A stretch of DNA of 64,000 nt from Anaerostipes sp. MSJ-23. Its GTDB lineage: Bacteria; Bacillota; Clostridia; Lachnospirales; Lachnospiraceae. Within the stretch, counting starts at the first letter, position 1. Every line of letters begins with the position of its first letter. The stretch is from positions 186,001 through 250,000 of the forward strand of contig NZ_JAHLPY010000001.1 of NCBI RefSeq assembly GCF_018918155.1, given 5' to 3'. The notes under the pieces are model-generated. The model did no database searches. It was not told the origin of the DNA and saw nothing but the letters and a program-made list of their open reading frames with translations. Made by a program: the position numbers and the translations under genes. Of this stretch, positions 27,637 to 36,376 are shown piece by piece.

Positions 27637-30600
27637 TTATTCATCTAAATCATTTTCTATTAAATTTACAGAAACTTGTGTGGATACTCCTTTTTCCTGC
27701 ATTGTAATACCATAAAGGATATCAGCTGCCATCATGGTTCCTCTTCGATGGGTAATGACAATAAACTGTGTATCCTTTGTAAGCTTATGAAGGTAATTTG
27801 CAAACCTTGCAACATTAGAATCATCAAGTGCCGCTTCAATCTCATCCAGAAGACAAAATGGTGATGGCTTAAGATTTTGAATTGCAAATAAAAGTGCAAT
27901 CGCCGTTAATGCTTTTTCTCCTCCAGAAAGCTGCATCATGTTTTGTAGTTTTTTTCCTGGTGGTTGTGCAATAATTCGAATTCCACTCTCCAAAATATCA
28001 TCTTGAGTCAGTTCAAGCTTTGCCACTCCACCGCCAAATAACTCCACAAAAACATTTTGAAACATTTTTTGAATCTCACAAAACTTCTCACGAAATTGCT
28101 TTCTCATTGCTTCTTCCATCTCACGCATCAAACTACTTAAATGTTTTTCTGCTTTTACAATATCTTGCTGCTGTTCCGAAAGAAATTCATAACGTTTTGC
28201 AATTTCACGATATTCTTCCACTGCATGAACATTGACCGGACCAAGTTCTCGAATCTTTCCTTTCAATTCTGTAATCGTTTCTTTTACCAAAGAAAGACTT
28301 TCCTCCCTCTGCCCTTTCCATTGTTCTTTTACCTGATGATAAGTAAGCTCATAAGTTTCCCACATATAATCAAGAAGTTCTTTTTGTCGTTCTTGTTTCT
28401 TTTCAAGAATGCTATTAAGACGGTAAATTTCTTTATCAAATCCATTCGCACATTCCATACTCTCTTCCCGTTTTAAGACCGCTTTTTTATATTGTTCAGA
28501 AACTTTTTGTGATTTTTCTTTTAAAGAAATAAGCTTTTCAGCCCGCTTTTTATTTTCTAAATCAATCTGTTGTATTGTCTTTGTCAAATCAAAAATTTTC
28601 TCTTTGATCTCTTGAACCGTCTGATCGATATTTCCTGCACTTTTTTGATTATGCTTTAAATCATTTGACAATTTTTTGTACTCTTGATAGATTCTTTCAT
28701 AATTATCCCTTGTAAATGCAAGTTTTTGTTTGAATTGTTCGGACTTTATATTTTCTTCACTAATCTGTCTTGTTTGAACTTCCACATTTCTTTTTGCAGT
28801 TTCAAGATCCAGTCCTACCTGTGAAATCTGTTCCTTATCTTTTTGATTTATAATCTCAAGATCTAATTTTTGATCCCGCAAATTTAAAACATCTTCTTTA
28901 ACTGTTTTCTTTTCTTCCGCTAAATGCTGTGCCTGTTTAATAAGAGAATTTCTTCGAATTTTTAAATTTTCTTTCTGCTCTTTTAAAGATTCCAACGACA
29001 TCTGTGACCTATTGAGATTTAATAGGACCTCCTGATACATCCCGTTTAATCTTACCACAGAATCTTGGTATTCTTTGACTTTTTTTGTATTTTCTTCTTT
29101 TTGTTGCTGTATTTTTCGAACGTTTTTTTGAAATTTAGCTGTTTTCTCTTCCAGTTCTTTCATTTCTCGGCTTCTTCCAAGTAAATTGCTCTTATTTTTA
29201 AAAGCTCCTCCGGACATAGACCCTCCACGATTAAGAGAATCTCCATCCATTGTAACAATACGAATCGTATGATGATATTTGTTTGCAATCATAATTCCAT
29301 TTTCCATATGATCTACAACAAGGATTTGTCCAAGAAGAGACGCAAACAATCCTTCATACATAGGATCATAAGAAATAAGTTCATTGGCAATTCCCACAAC
29401 ACCAGCTTCTTTCAACGCTTCCGGTTTTGAAAAAGGTCGTCCTTTCACAGCATCCAATGGCAGAAATGTAACTCTTCCATATCGATTCTGCCTTAAATAC
29501 TCTATCATTTGTTTTGCTGTATATTGCGTATCCGTTACAATGTTTTGAATACTTCCACCAAGTGCTGTTTCAATTGCAGATTCATATATCTGATCTACTT
29601 TCATAATGTCTGCAACTGCTCCAATAATTCCAGAAACACGACTTTTTTGTTCCATTACTTTTTTTATTCCAAAACCGTAGCCATCATAACGTTCTGCCAT
29701 ATTACGCAAAGTTTCATAATTAGACTGCATTCTATGGTATTTTTCCATAGACATAGACATCTGACGTTCTATTTCCTGGCCTTCCAATAAAAGTTTTGCC
29801 GAAATTGCACGAGCATTTTGAATTTGTCCCTCTAAATACTGTTTTTCTTTTTTATATTGTTGTGTTTGTTTATGAAATTCTAGTTCTTTTTGCTGCTTTT
29901 CATCTTCTTCTTTTTTTAGTACATCTTCTTGACTTTCAAGATTTTTCATTTGCATATCCAGCTGTTCTTCTACTGTTTGAAAACGCTCTAATCTTCCTGC
30001 AACTTTAAGCTGGCTGTTATTATAGTCCTGTATTTTTTGCCTTAACAAAGAAAGTTTCTGTTCAAGTTTTTCTACTTCTTGCTGATACGAATGTATTGTT
30101 TTTTCCTGTTTTAAAATTCTTTGCTTTGCATTCTTATATTTTTCTTCAACTTTTGATGCTTCGTCTTCCAGAGCTTTCATCTGAATATCTTTTTCAGACA
30201 TTTCTTGTTCCAAACGTTCTTTATTGGACTGATAATGCTCTTCTCTTGTTTTTTCTGTATGGATCTGCTCTTTCAGAACTTCAATTTCACCCTTTTGTTT
30301 TTGTATAGAAATTTTTCCTTCTGAAATTTTTCCAGTAACCTCCGTAATCTCGCATTCCAACATATTAAGATGTTTTTCTTCTTCCTCATGTTCTGCAGAA
30401 GCTTTTTGCATCTGTTCTTTTGCTTCTCTCATTTCACGCTCAGCAATTGCTATCTTTTGCTCCATCTGTTGAATCTCTTGAATCATCCGACGGTTTTCCA
30501 AAAGAAATAATGCAATATCTTTTTCTTTTAATTGTTCTTTATAACTCAAATATTTTTTTGCCTTTTCCGCCTGAAATTTTAAAGGTGTTACCTGACGTTC

Positions 30601-31194
30601 AAGCTCTGCTAAAATATCATTCACACGAACAAGATTTTCACGTTCTGCTTCCAGAGATTTTTGTGTTTGTTCTTTATTTTTCTTATATTTTACGATTCCT
30701 GCTGCTTCATCAAATAATTCTCTTCGATCTTCCGGTCTCCCATTTAAGATCTGATCGATCTGTCCTTGCCCAATGATGGAATATCCTTCCTTCCCAACAC
30801 CAGTATCAAGGAACAAATCTACAATATCCTTTCTTCTGCACGGACTTCCATTGATCAAATATTCACTTTCCCCGGAGCGATAGACCCTTCTTGCAACGGT
30901 TACTTCCTCAAATTGTATTGGAAGACTCTGATCACTATTATCCATCGTAATCGCAACGTAAGCTGATCCCATAGGTTTTCGAAGCTGTGTCCCGGAGAAA
31001 ATAACATCTTCCATCCTGGATCCTCTCAGCTGCCTGGCACTTTGCTCTCCAAGCACCCACCTCACTGCATCTGCTACATTACTTTTTCCACTTCCATTCG
31101 GGCCAACAATTCCCGTAATTCCATGATGAAACTCAAAAACCATTTTATGAGCGAAAGATTTAAAACCATTGATCTCAATATTTTTTAAATACAT
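27637..31194 (-). CDS. smc: Chromosome segregation protein SMC
   Basis: ATPase that compacts and segregates the chromosome. Walker A is GPNGSGKSNVADA (residues 31-43), the signature is QLSGGEKALTAIALLFA near the C-terminus and Walker B is FCLLDEIEAALDD. Two long Gln/Glu/Lys-rich coiled coils (about 165-500 and 670-1030) flank a hinge (about 510-670) with GGSMSGG. The length of 1185 is standard. rnc lies 50 bases upstream. Confidence 0.98.
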   Translation of the reverse strand: MYLKNIEINGFKSFAHKMVFEFHHGITGIVGPNGSGKSNVADAVRWVLGEQSARQLRGSRMEDVIFSGTQLRKPMGSAYVAITMDNSDQSLPIQFEEVTVARRVYRSGESEYLINGSPCRRKDIVDLFLDTGVGKEGYSIIGQGQIDQILNGRPEDRRELFDEAAGIVKYKKNKEQTQKSLEAERENLVRVNDILAELERQVTPLKFQAEKAKKYLSYKEQLKEKDIALFLLENRRMIQEIQQMEQKIAIAEREMREAKEQMQKASAEHEEEEKHLNMLECEITEVTGKISEGKISIQKQKGEIEVLKEQIHTEKTREEHYQSNKERLEQEMSEKDIQMKALEDEASKVEEKYKNAKQRILKQEKTIHSYQQEVEKLEQKLSLLRQKIQDYNNSQLKVAGRLERFQTVEEQLDMQMKNLESQEDVLKKEEDEKQQKELEFHKQTQQYKKEKQYLEGQIQNARAISAKLLLEGQEIERQMSMSMEKYHRMQSNYETLRNMAERYDGYGFGIKKVMEQKSRVSGIIGAVADIMKVDQIYESAIETALGGSIQNIVTDTQYTAKQMIEYLRQNRYGRVTFLPLDAVKGRPFSKPEALKEAGVVGIANELISYDPMYEGLFASLLGQILVVDHMENGIMIANKYHHTIRIVTMDGDSLNRGGSMSGGAFKNKSNLLGRSREMKELEEKTAKFQKNVRKIQQQKEENTKKVKEYQDSVVRLNGMYQEVLLNLNRSQMSLESLKEQKENLKIRRNSLIKQAQHLAEEKKTVKEDVLNLRDQKLDLEIINQKDKEQISQVGLDLETAKRNVEVQTRQISEENIKSEQFKQKLAFTRDNYERIYQEYKKLSNDLKHNQKSAGNIDQTVQEIKEKIFDLTKTIQQIDLENKKRAEKLISLKEKSQKVSEQYKKAVLKREESMECANGFDKEIYRLNSILEKKQERQKELLDYMWETYELTYHQVKEQWKGQREESLSLVKETITELKGKIRELGPVNVHAVEEYREIAKRYEFLSEQQQDIVKAEKHLSSLMREMEEAMRKQFREKFCEIQKMFQNVFVELFGGGVAKLELTQDDILESGIRIIAQPPGKKLQNMMQLSGGEKALTAIALLFAIQNLKPSPFCLLDEIEAALDDSNVARFANYLHKLTKDTQFIVITHRRGTMMAADILYGITMQEKGVSTQVSVNLIENDLDE

Positions 31195-31244
31195 GTCGTT
31201 CCCCTGTTTTATAAAAGCAAATATTATCTGCCTTTATTCACTGT

Positions 31245-31946
31245 CTATTTTTTTGTCTTTTTCTGTGTCATTTTCTTAATTGCCTGGTAAGCAGCATGCT
31301 GCTGTGCAGTTTTTTTACTTCTTCCTTTTCCCATTCCGATGACTTTATCTCCAAGGCGTGCTTCCACCGTAAATTCTTTCTGATGATCCGGTCCTTCCTC
31401 CTTAATCAAAACATAACTTAATGTCTCACTGCCTTCTCCCTGGACAATTTCCTGCAAATGCGTTTTCGCGTCAAAAAATAAAACTTTGTTTTCCACATCT
31501 TTGAGCAAATGAATTTTAATAAATTCTCTTGCTGCATCCAGCCCTTGATCTAAATAAATTGCTCCAATAACTGCTTCAAATGCATCCGAAAGAATGGAAT
31601 CCCTTTCTCTTCCTCCTGTCATGTCCTCTCCTTTGCTCAAAAGAACATAATTTCCAAGAGAAATATCTCTAGCACAAATTGCAAGCGTTGGTTCACACAC
31701 GAGACTAGCTCGAAGTTTTGTAAGTTTTCCTTCTGGCTCTCTGTTATATGTTTTATATAAATAATCACTTGTTACCAATTCAAGTACTGCATCTCCAAGA
31801 AACTCCAGTCTTTCGTTATTCTGTTCTTTTGTCATCTTTCTTTCGTTAGCATAAGAACTATGAATCAGCGCATGTTCCAGAAGTTTCGTATCTTGAAAAG
31901 TAATTCCTATGATTTTCTGAAATTCTTCTATTTTTTCTTTTCTCAT
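31245..31946 (-). CDS. rnc: Ribonuclease III
   Basis: Double-strand-specific endonuclease for rRNA processing and RNA decay. The signature is ERLEFLGDAVLELV and the second metal-binding stretch is DAFEAVIGAIYLD; a dsRNA-binding domain (about 158-228) ends with GKGRSKKTAQQHAAYQAIK. The 233 residues are usual. It lies three bases after plsX and before smc. The acpP gene often found between plsX and rnc is absent. Confidence 0.97.
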   Translation of the reverse strand: MRKEKIEEFQKIIGITFQDTKLLEHALIHSSYANERKMTKEQNNERLEFLGDAVLELVTSDYLYKTYNREPEGKLTKLRASLVCEPTLAICARDISLGNYVLLSKGEDMTGGRERDSILSDAFEAVIGAIYLDQGLDAAREFIKIHLLKDVENKVLFFDAKTHLQEIVQGEGSETLSYVLIKEEGPDHQKEFTVEARLGDKVIGMGKGRSKKTAQQHAAYQAIKKMTQKKTKK

Positions 31947-31949
31947 TTT

Positions 31950-32966
31950 TTACGCTTCCTCTTTTTTCAAAATTTCTTCCTTAATTCTCTCATTAATTTT
32001 CTGTTTTGTGAACGTAATACACTGAATCAGTGCATTTTTTGTTTCCTTTGCCGTTGCAGAACCATGAATTTTCACAACAAGACCATTTAATCCAAGAAGT
32101 GGTGCTCCGCCATATTCTGAAGCATCGAATTTTTTTAATGTCTTTTTCAATGCCGGCTTTACAAGAAGTGCCCCAATTTTGCTTCTTAACGTGCTCATCA
32201 TTCCTTCTTTGATCTGACTGACAAGAACTCCGCTCAATCCTTCTTCCAATTTCAAAATTACATTTCCGGCGAATGCATCACAGACAACAACATCTGCATC
32301 ACCATACGGAATATTTCTTGCTTCAATGCTTCCTGTATAGTTAATGGTCTTACATTCCTTTAAAAGAGGTGCTGTATTTTTTACAAGTTGGTTTCCCTTT
32401 GCTTCTTCCAAGCCAACATTAACAAGTGCAACCTTTGGCGATTTGATCCCAATGACATCTTCCATATAAATTGATCCCATCTGTGCAAATTGCAACAGAT
32501 ATTCTGGTTTGGCATCCATATTCGCTCCGGCATCGATTAATAACATAACCCCTTTTGCTGTTGGCATCACTGTACCAAGAGGTGCTCGTTTGATTCCTTT
32601 GATGCGTCCGACAATAAACTGACCGCCTACAAGAACCGCTCCCGAGCTTCCAGCAGAAACAAATGCATCTGCAGTCTGATCTTTTACCATTTTCATTGCA
32701 ACTACCATGGAAGAATCTTTCTTCTTACGAATCGCTTCAACAGGTGATTCGTCACAAGAAATCTCTTCTTCTGCATTTACTACCTCGATCTGCTGATCAC
32801 TGTACTGATATTTTTTTAATTCTTCATGGATTCTCGATGCTTTCCCTACAAGAAAAACTTTCATATCTTTTCGTTCATTCACTGCATCGACAGCACCTTT
32901 TACAATTTCACCAGGTGCATGATCTCCTCCCATAGCATCCAGTGCAACTTTTATCATTTCTTTCAT
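31950..32966 (-). CDS. plsX: Phosphate acyltransferase PlsX
   Basis: Converts acyl-ACP to acyl-phosphate for phosphatidic acid synthesis (PlsX-PlsY pathway), membrane associated. The family start is KVALDAMGGDHAP, with SAGSSGAVL and LIDAGANMDAKPEYL. AAAGGAG seven bases before ATG 32964-32966 supports this start over an ATG three codons later. It follows rpmF, the classic rpmF-plsX order. Confidence 0.96.
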   Translation of the reverse strand: MKEMIKVALDAMGGDHAPGEIVKGAVDAVNERKDMKVFLVGKASRIHEELKKYQYSDQQIEVVNAEEEISCDESPVEAIRKKKDSSMVVAMKMVKDQTADAFVSAGSSGAVLVGGQFIVGRIKGIKRAPLGTVMPTAKGVMLLIDAGANMDAKPEYLLQFAQMGSIYMEDVIGIKSPKVALVNVGLEEAKGNQLVKNTAPLLKECKTINYTGSIEARNIPYGDADVVVCDAFAGNVILKLEEGLSGVLVSQIKEGMMSTLRSKIGALLVKPALKKTLKKFDASEYGGAPLLGLNGLVVKIHGSATAKETKNALIQCITFTKQKINERIKEEILKKEEA

Positions 32967-33002
32967 GAAAAAACTCCTTTCGTTTTCTCCCCATAATAAG
33001 CT

Positions 33003-33051
33003 AAAAGCGCCACACGCCTAAACCTTTTGTAAAAGTCTAAACGCATGGCGC
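33003..33051 (-). terminator. 17-base-pair hairpin between rpmF and plsX
   Basis: On the - strand GCGCCATGCGTTTAGAC (33035-33051) pairs over all 17 positions, with several G-U pairs, with GTTTAGGCGTGTGGCGC (33007-33023) around an 11-base loop and is followed by TTTTAG. The G-U pairs are G-U only on the - strand RNA, so it is built for the rpmF-plsX transcript. The short T run suggests partial termination or an RNA-processing site. Confidence 0.6.
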
Positions 33052-33084
33052 CTATAAAACCGACATGTGCGTCAGGCACTTGTC

Positions 33085-33270
33085 CTATTCAGCGTGTGCT
33101 GAAACGATTTCTTTTTTATTATAAGATCCGCAGGCTTTGCACACTCTGTGAGGCATCATAAGAGCACCACATTTGCTGCATTTTACAAGTGTTGGAGCAG
33201 TCATCTTCCAGTTTGCTCTACGTCTGTTTCTTCTTCCTTTGGATGATTTATTCTTTGGACAAATTGACAT
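33085..33270 (-). CDS. rpmF: 50S ribosomal protein L32
   Basis: Small protein of the large ribosomal subunit. The 61 residues start MSICPKNKSSKGRRNRRRAN and carry a zinc ribbon CSKCG...CKACG. I start at ATG 33268-33270 with AGGAGG nine bases upstream; the frame upstream belongs to yceD read in another phase. It sits four bases after yceD, the conserved yceD-rpmF pair. Confidence 0.97.
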   Translation of the reverse strand: MSICPKNKSSKGRRNRRRANWKMTAPTLVKCSKCGALMMPHRVCKACGSYNKKEIVSAHAE

Positions 33271-33274
33271 TTGT

Positions 33275-33790
33275 TTACACCTCCTTAAAATTCTTAAAAA
33301 TATCCTGAATGGCTGCCATACGAGGGTCTGCCACCGTACGATCGCAGCCACACTCTTTCTCATTCAGATTCGCCCCGCATACCGGACAAAGTCCTTTGCA
33401 GTCTTCTCTGCATAAAACTTTTGATGGAAGCTGCGGAACAACTTCATCGAAGATTAATGCATCAAGGTCCAATACCTTATCTTCGATACAGGAAAGTATA
33501 TCTTCCTCTTCTGACGGATTAGAGAAATCTACTTCCTGACAAAAATCAATGTCGACAGAATACAATACTTCCGATAAACACCGATCACACGGAATTGCAA
33601 GAATTACTTCTGTATCGAATGCAATAGATATCACATTCTTTCCTTCATTCTTTAAAATAACCGGAAATTTGTCTTTTTTACGGATAGGATATGACACACC
33701 TTTTAGTTTTATCTCATCCATATCAATCCATGCTTCCACGGTTTCCGTATAGTTTTTTGTTGAAATTATTTTTGATAATTGGATCTTCAT
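33275..33790 (-). CDS. yceD: YceD/DUF177 family protein (23S rRNA accumulation)
   Basis: Member of the DUF177 family (Bacillus YlbN), linked in E. coli and plants to 23S rRNA accumulation. Visible are IPCDRCLSEV near the middle and a C-terminal cysteine cluster CREDCKGLCPVCGANLNEKE typical of the family. I start at ATG 33788-33790, after AGGAGA, giving 171 residues. It is the first gene of the operon and lies just before rpmF, the usual partner. Confidence 0.93.
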   Translation of the reverse strand: MKIQLSKIISTKNYTETVEAWIDMDEIKLKGVSYPIRKKDKFPVILKNEGKNVISIAFDTEVILAIPCDRCLSEVLYSVDIDFCQEVDFSNPSEEEDILSCIEDKVLDLDALIFDEVVPQLPSKVLCREDCKGLCPVCGANLNEKECGCDRTVADPRMAAIQDIFKNFKEV

Positions 33791-33818
33791 ACTATCTCCT
33801 AAAAAATCATACTGTACC

Positions 33819-33847
33819 ATTATACGAATGCGACCACGGTTTGTCAA
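33819..33847 (-). promoter_or_regulatory. Perfect consensus sigma-A promoter of yceD-rpmF-plsX
   Basis: On the - strand TTGACA (33842-33847), a 17-base spacer and TATAAT (33819-33824): both hexamers match consensus exactly. The predicted leader is only about 22 bases. Confidence 0.9.
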
Positions 33848-33865
33848 GGAGTTTCCCTTACTTTT

Positions 33866-35056
33866 TTATTTTACAAGTGCAACGGTATCTCTTGCGATCA
33901 TTAATTCTTCATTTGTTGGTACACAAAGTAATGTTACTTTAGAATCATCTGTTGAAATAACTGCATTTTCTCCATGTACATCATTTTTCTGATCATCAAG
34001 TTTCGTTCCAAGATATCCAAGATATTCACAGATAGCTTTACGTGTAATATCATCATTTTCACCAAGACCTGCTGTAAATGCGATTGCATCGACACCATTC
34101 ATGGCTGCTGTATAAGCTCCGATATATTTTGCAACACGATATGCATATGCATCCAGAGCTGCTGCTGCAACTCTATTTCCTTCTGCTCTTGCTGCTTTTA
34201 CATCACGGAAATCAGAAGATACACCAGATAATCCAAGAACTCCAGACTCTTTATTTAAAATATTTAATACTTCAGATGCTGTCTTATTTTCTTTGTTTGC
34301 AATGAATTCAATAATGGCAGGATCAAGATCTCCGGAACGTGTTCCCATGATCAATCCTTCCAGCGGAGTTAATCCCATAGATGTATCTACAGATTTTCCT
34401 CCCTGAACAGCTGTTACGCTGGCACCATTTCCAAGATGACATACGATGATTTTAAGATCTTTAATATCTTTTCCTAACATTTTTGCAGCTTCCATGGAAA
34501 CAAACTGATGAGATGTTCCGTGGAATCCATAACGGCGAATACCGTCTTCATCATAATATTTTCTTGGAATTCCGTATAAATAAGCTTTTTCAGGCATTGT
34601 CTGATGGAAGGCAGTATCAAAAACAGCTACCATTGGAAGACCTGGCATTAATTCCTGACATGCACGAACACCAATCAATCCTGCAGGGTTATGAAGAGGT
34701 GCGAATACGCTGCATTCTTCTACTTCTTTAATCACATCATCTGTGATCAGACATGATTTTGTGAATTTTTCTCCACCATGCACGATACGATGTCCAACTG
34801 CACCGATTTCATCAAGGCTTTCTACCACACCATTTTCTTTATCTGTCAACTGATCTAAAACAATTCCGATTGCTGTTTTATGATCTGGCATTGCAGGATT
34901 TGATTTAATTTTATCTTTTCCTGCTGGCTGATGTGTTAAAGCACCGTCGATTCCGATTCTTTCACATAATCCTTTTGCCAGAACTCCTTCTGTTTCTGAA
35001 TCAATTAACTGATATTTTAATGATGAGCTTCCACAGTTGATAACTAAAACTTTCAT
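33866..35056 (-). CDS. ackA: Acetate kinase
   Basis: Forms ATP and acetate from acetyl-phosphate, the substrate-level ATP step of fermentation. Family motifs: VLVINCGSSSLKYQL at the N-terminus, GHRIVHGG, FDTAFHQTMP and GFHGTSHQFVS. The 396 residues are standard. It lies 28 bases after pta, so the two form the usual pta-ackA operon. Confidence 0.98.
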   Translation of the reverse strand: MKVLVINCGSSSLKYQLIDSETEGVLAKGLCERIGIDGALTHQPAGKDKIKSNPAMPDHKTAIGIVLDQLTDKENGVVESLDEIGAVGHRIVHGGEKFTKSCLITDDVIKEVEECSVFAPLHNPAGLIGVRACQELMPGLPMVAVFDTAFHQTMPEKAYLYGIPRKYYDEDGIRRYGFHGTSHQFVSMEAAKMLGKDIKDLKIIVCHLGNGASVTAVQGGKSVDTSMGLTPLEGLIMGTRSGDLDPAIIEFIANKENKTASEVLNILNKESGVLGLSGVSSDFRDVKAARAEGNRVAAAALDAYAYRVAKYIGAYTAAMNGVDAIAFTAGLGENDDITRKAICEYLGYLGTKLDDQKNDVHGENAVISTDDSKVTLLCVPTNEELMIARDTVALVK

Positions 35057-35084
35057 TTGGTTCTCCTTTTCCTTCCTTCTTTTT

Positions 35085-36092
35085 TTACTTTTCTGCTTCT
35101 AAAGCTGCTGCCTGTACACATGTAATTGCTACTGCACCAACGATATCTGATGCTACACATCCTCTAGATAAGTCATTGACTGGTTTTGCAATTCCCTGTG
35201 TGATTGGTCCGTAAGCCTGTGCTCCACCAAGTCTCTGTACAAGTTTGTATCCGATATTACCAGCATCAAGGTCTGGGAATACTAAAACATTTGCCTGTCC
35301 AGCGACTTCACTTCTTGGTGCTTTTGTAGCTGCTACTTCTGGCACAATTGCTGCATCTAGCTGTAATTCTCCGCAGATCAGATACTGTGGGTATTTTTCT
35401 TTTGCGATTGTTGTTGCTTCTACAACTTTTGTTACATCTGCATGTTTTGCACTTCCACATGTAGAATGAGATAACATGGCAACTCTAGGAGTTGCTCCGA
35501 TCAACTGCTCAAATGTTTTTGCAGAACTTGCTGCGATTGCTGCCAGCTGTTCTGGATTTGGATTCTGGTTCAATCCACAGTCAGCAAATACGAAACATCC
35601 ATTTTCTCCCATGTCTCTTGCCTTTGTATCCATCAGCATAAATGCAGAAACGATTTCTGTATTTGGTGCTGTTTTTACAACCTGAAGTGCTGCACGAAGT
35701 ACGTTAGCAGAAGAATTGATTGCTCCGGCTACCATTCCGTCTGCATCTCCTACACGTACCATAGTTGCTCCAAAGAATAATGGATTTGACAGAAGAATCT
35801 CTTTTGCATCTTCTGGAAGTAATCCTTTGCTCTTTCTTGCTTCACATAAAGATTCGATGTATGTATTTAGATGTTCACATTCTGCCGGGTTAACAAAAGA
35901 AGCGCTTGAAATATCAAGTCCTTTGGCTCTTTCAAGAATTTCTTCTTTTTTACCTACCAGGATTACATCGGCAAGTTCTTCTTTTAAAACTTCCTCTGCT
36001 GCTGTTAATGTTCTCATGTCTGTTGTCTCTGGCAGTACGACGGTTTTCTTATTCGCTTTTGCCTTTTTCTTAATCTCATCAATAACACTCAT
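35085..36092 (-). CDS. pta: Phosphate acetyltransferase
   Basis: Converts acetyl-CoA and phosphate to acetyl-phosphate. It is the short, single-domain Pta (335 residues) with VVLPETTDMRTL, SHSTCGSAKHADV and ANVLVFPDLDAGNIGYKL. I start at ATG 36090-36092 with AAAGGAG upstream; the frame extends six codons to a TTG that overlaps the ribosome site. ackA follows. A short-chain phosphotransbutyrylase is less likely given the ackA context and motifs. Confidence 0.96.
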   Translation of the reverse strand: MSVIDEIKKKAKANKKTVVLPETTDMRTLTAAEEVLKEELADVILVGKKEEILERAKGLDISSASFVNPAECEHLNTYIESLCEARKSKGLLPEDAKEILLSNPLFFGATMVRVGDADGMVAGAINSSANVLRAALQVVKTAPNTEIVSAFMLMDTKARDMGENGCFVFADCGLNQNPNPEQLAAIAASSAKTFEQLIGATPRVAMLSHSTCGSAKHADVTKVVEATTIAKEKYPQYLICGELQLDAAIVPEVAATKAPRSEVAGQANVLVFPDLDAGNIGYKLVQRLGGAQAYGPITQGIAKPVNDLSRGCVASDIVGAVAITCVQAAALEAEK

Positions 36093-36141
36093 TTGCGTTG
36101 CTCCTTTCAACTTTCCACAAAGATGAATTTAATCCTGTTAA

Positions 36142-36170
36142 ATTATACATCATCAGTAGTTTGTATACAA
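36142..36170 (-). promoter_or_regulatory. Promoter of pta-ackA with an overlapping palindrome
   Basis: On the - strand the -10 is TATAAT (36142-36147), the spacer is 17 bases and the -35 is TTGTAT (36165-36170). The -35 lies in a perfect 10-base palindrome TTGTATACAA (36161-36170), which could be a regulator site. Confidence 0.55.
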
Positions 36171-36317
36171 CATATGGATTTGTATTTTTCGCTGTACACA
36201 AGGCTTTTTTAAGAACCTATATCCATGGTTCTCTCTTTTGCCAAACTATATTCATTCTACATTTTTTTGTATCCCATGACAAGATGTTGAGGCTCTATTT
36301 TTCATTTTTTGTGCAGT

Positions 36318-36346
36318 TTTACTTTTTTCTTATTCTCGTTTATAAT
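36318..36346 (+). promoter_or_regulatory. Promoter of tmcAL-ylbJ
   Basis: -35 TTTACT (36318-36323), 17-base spacer, -10 TATAAT (36341-36346); it lies 30 bases before the tmcAL ATG. It is divergent from the pta promoter. The rest of the 284-base intergenic gap shows nothing else I can name. Confidence 0.65.
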
Positions 36347-36376
36347 ACTTTTACTATAAACAGATTGGAGATTTCT

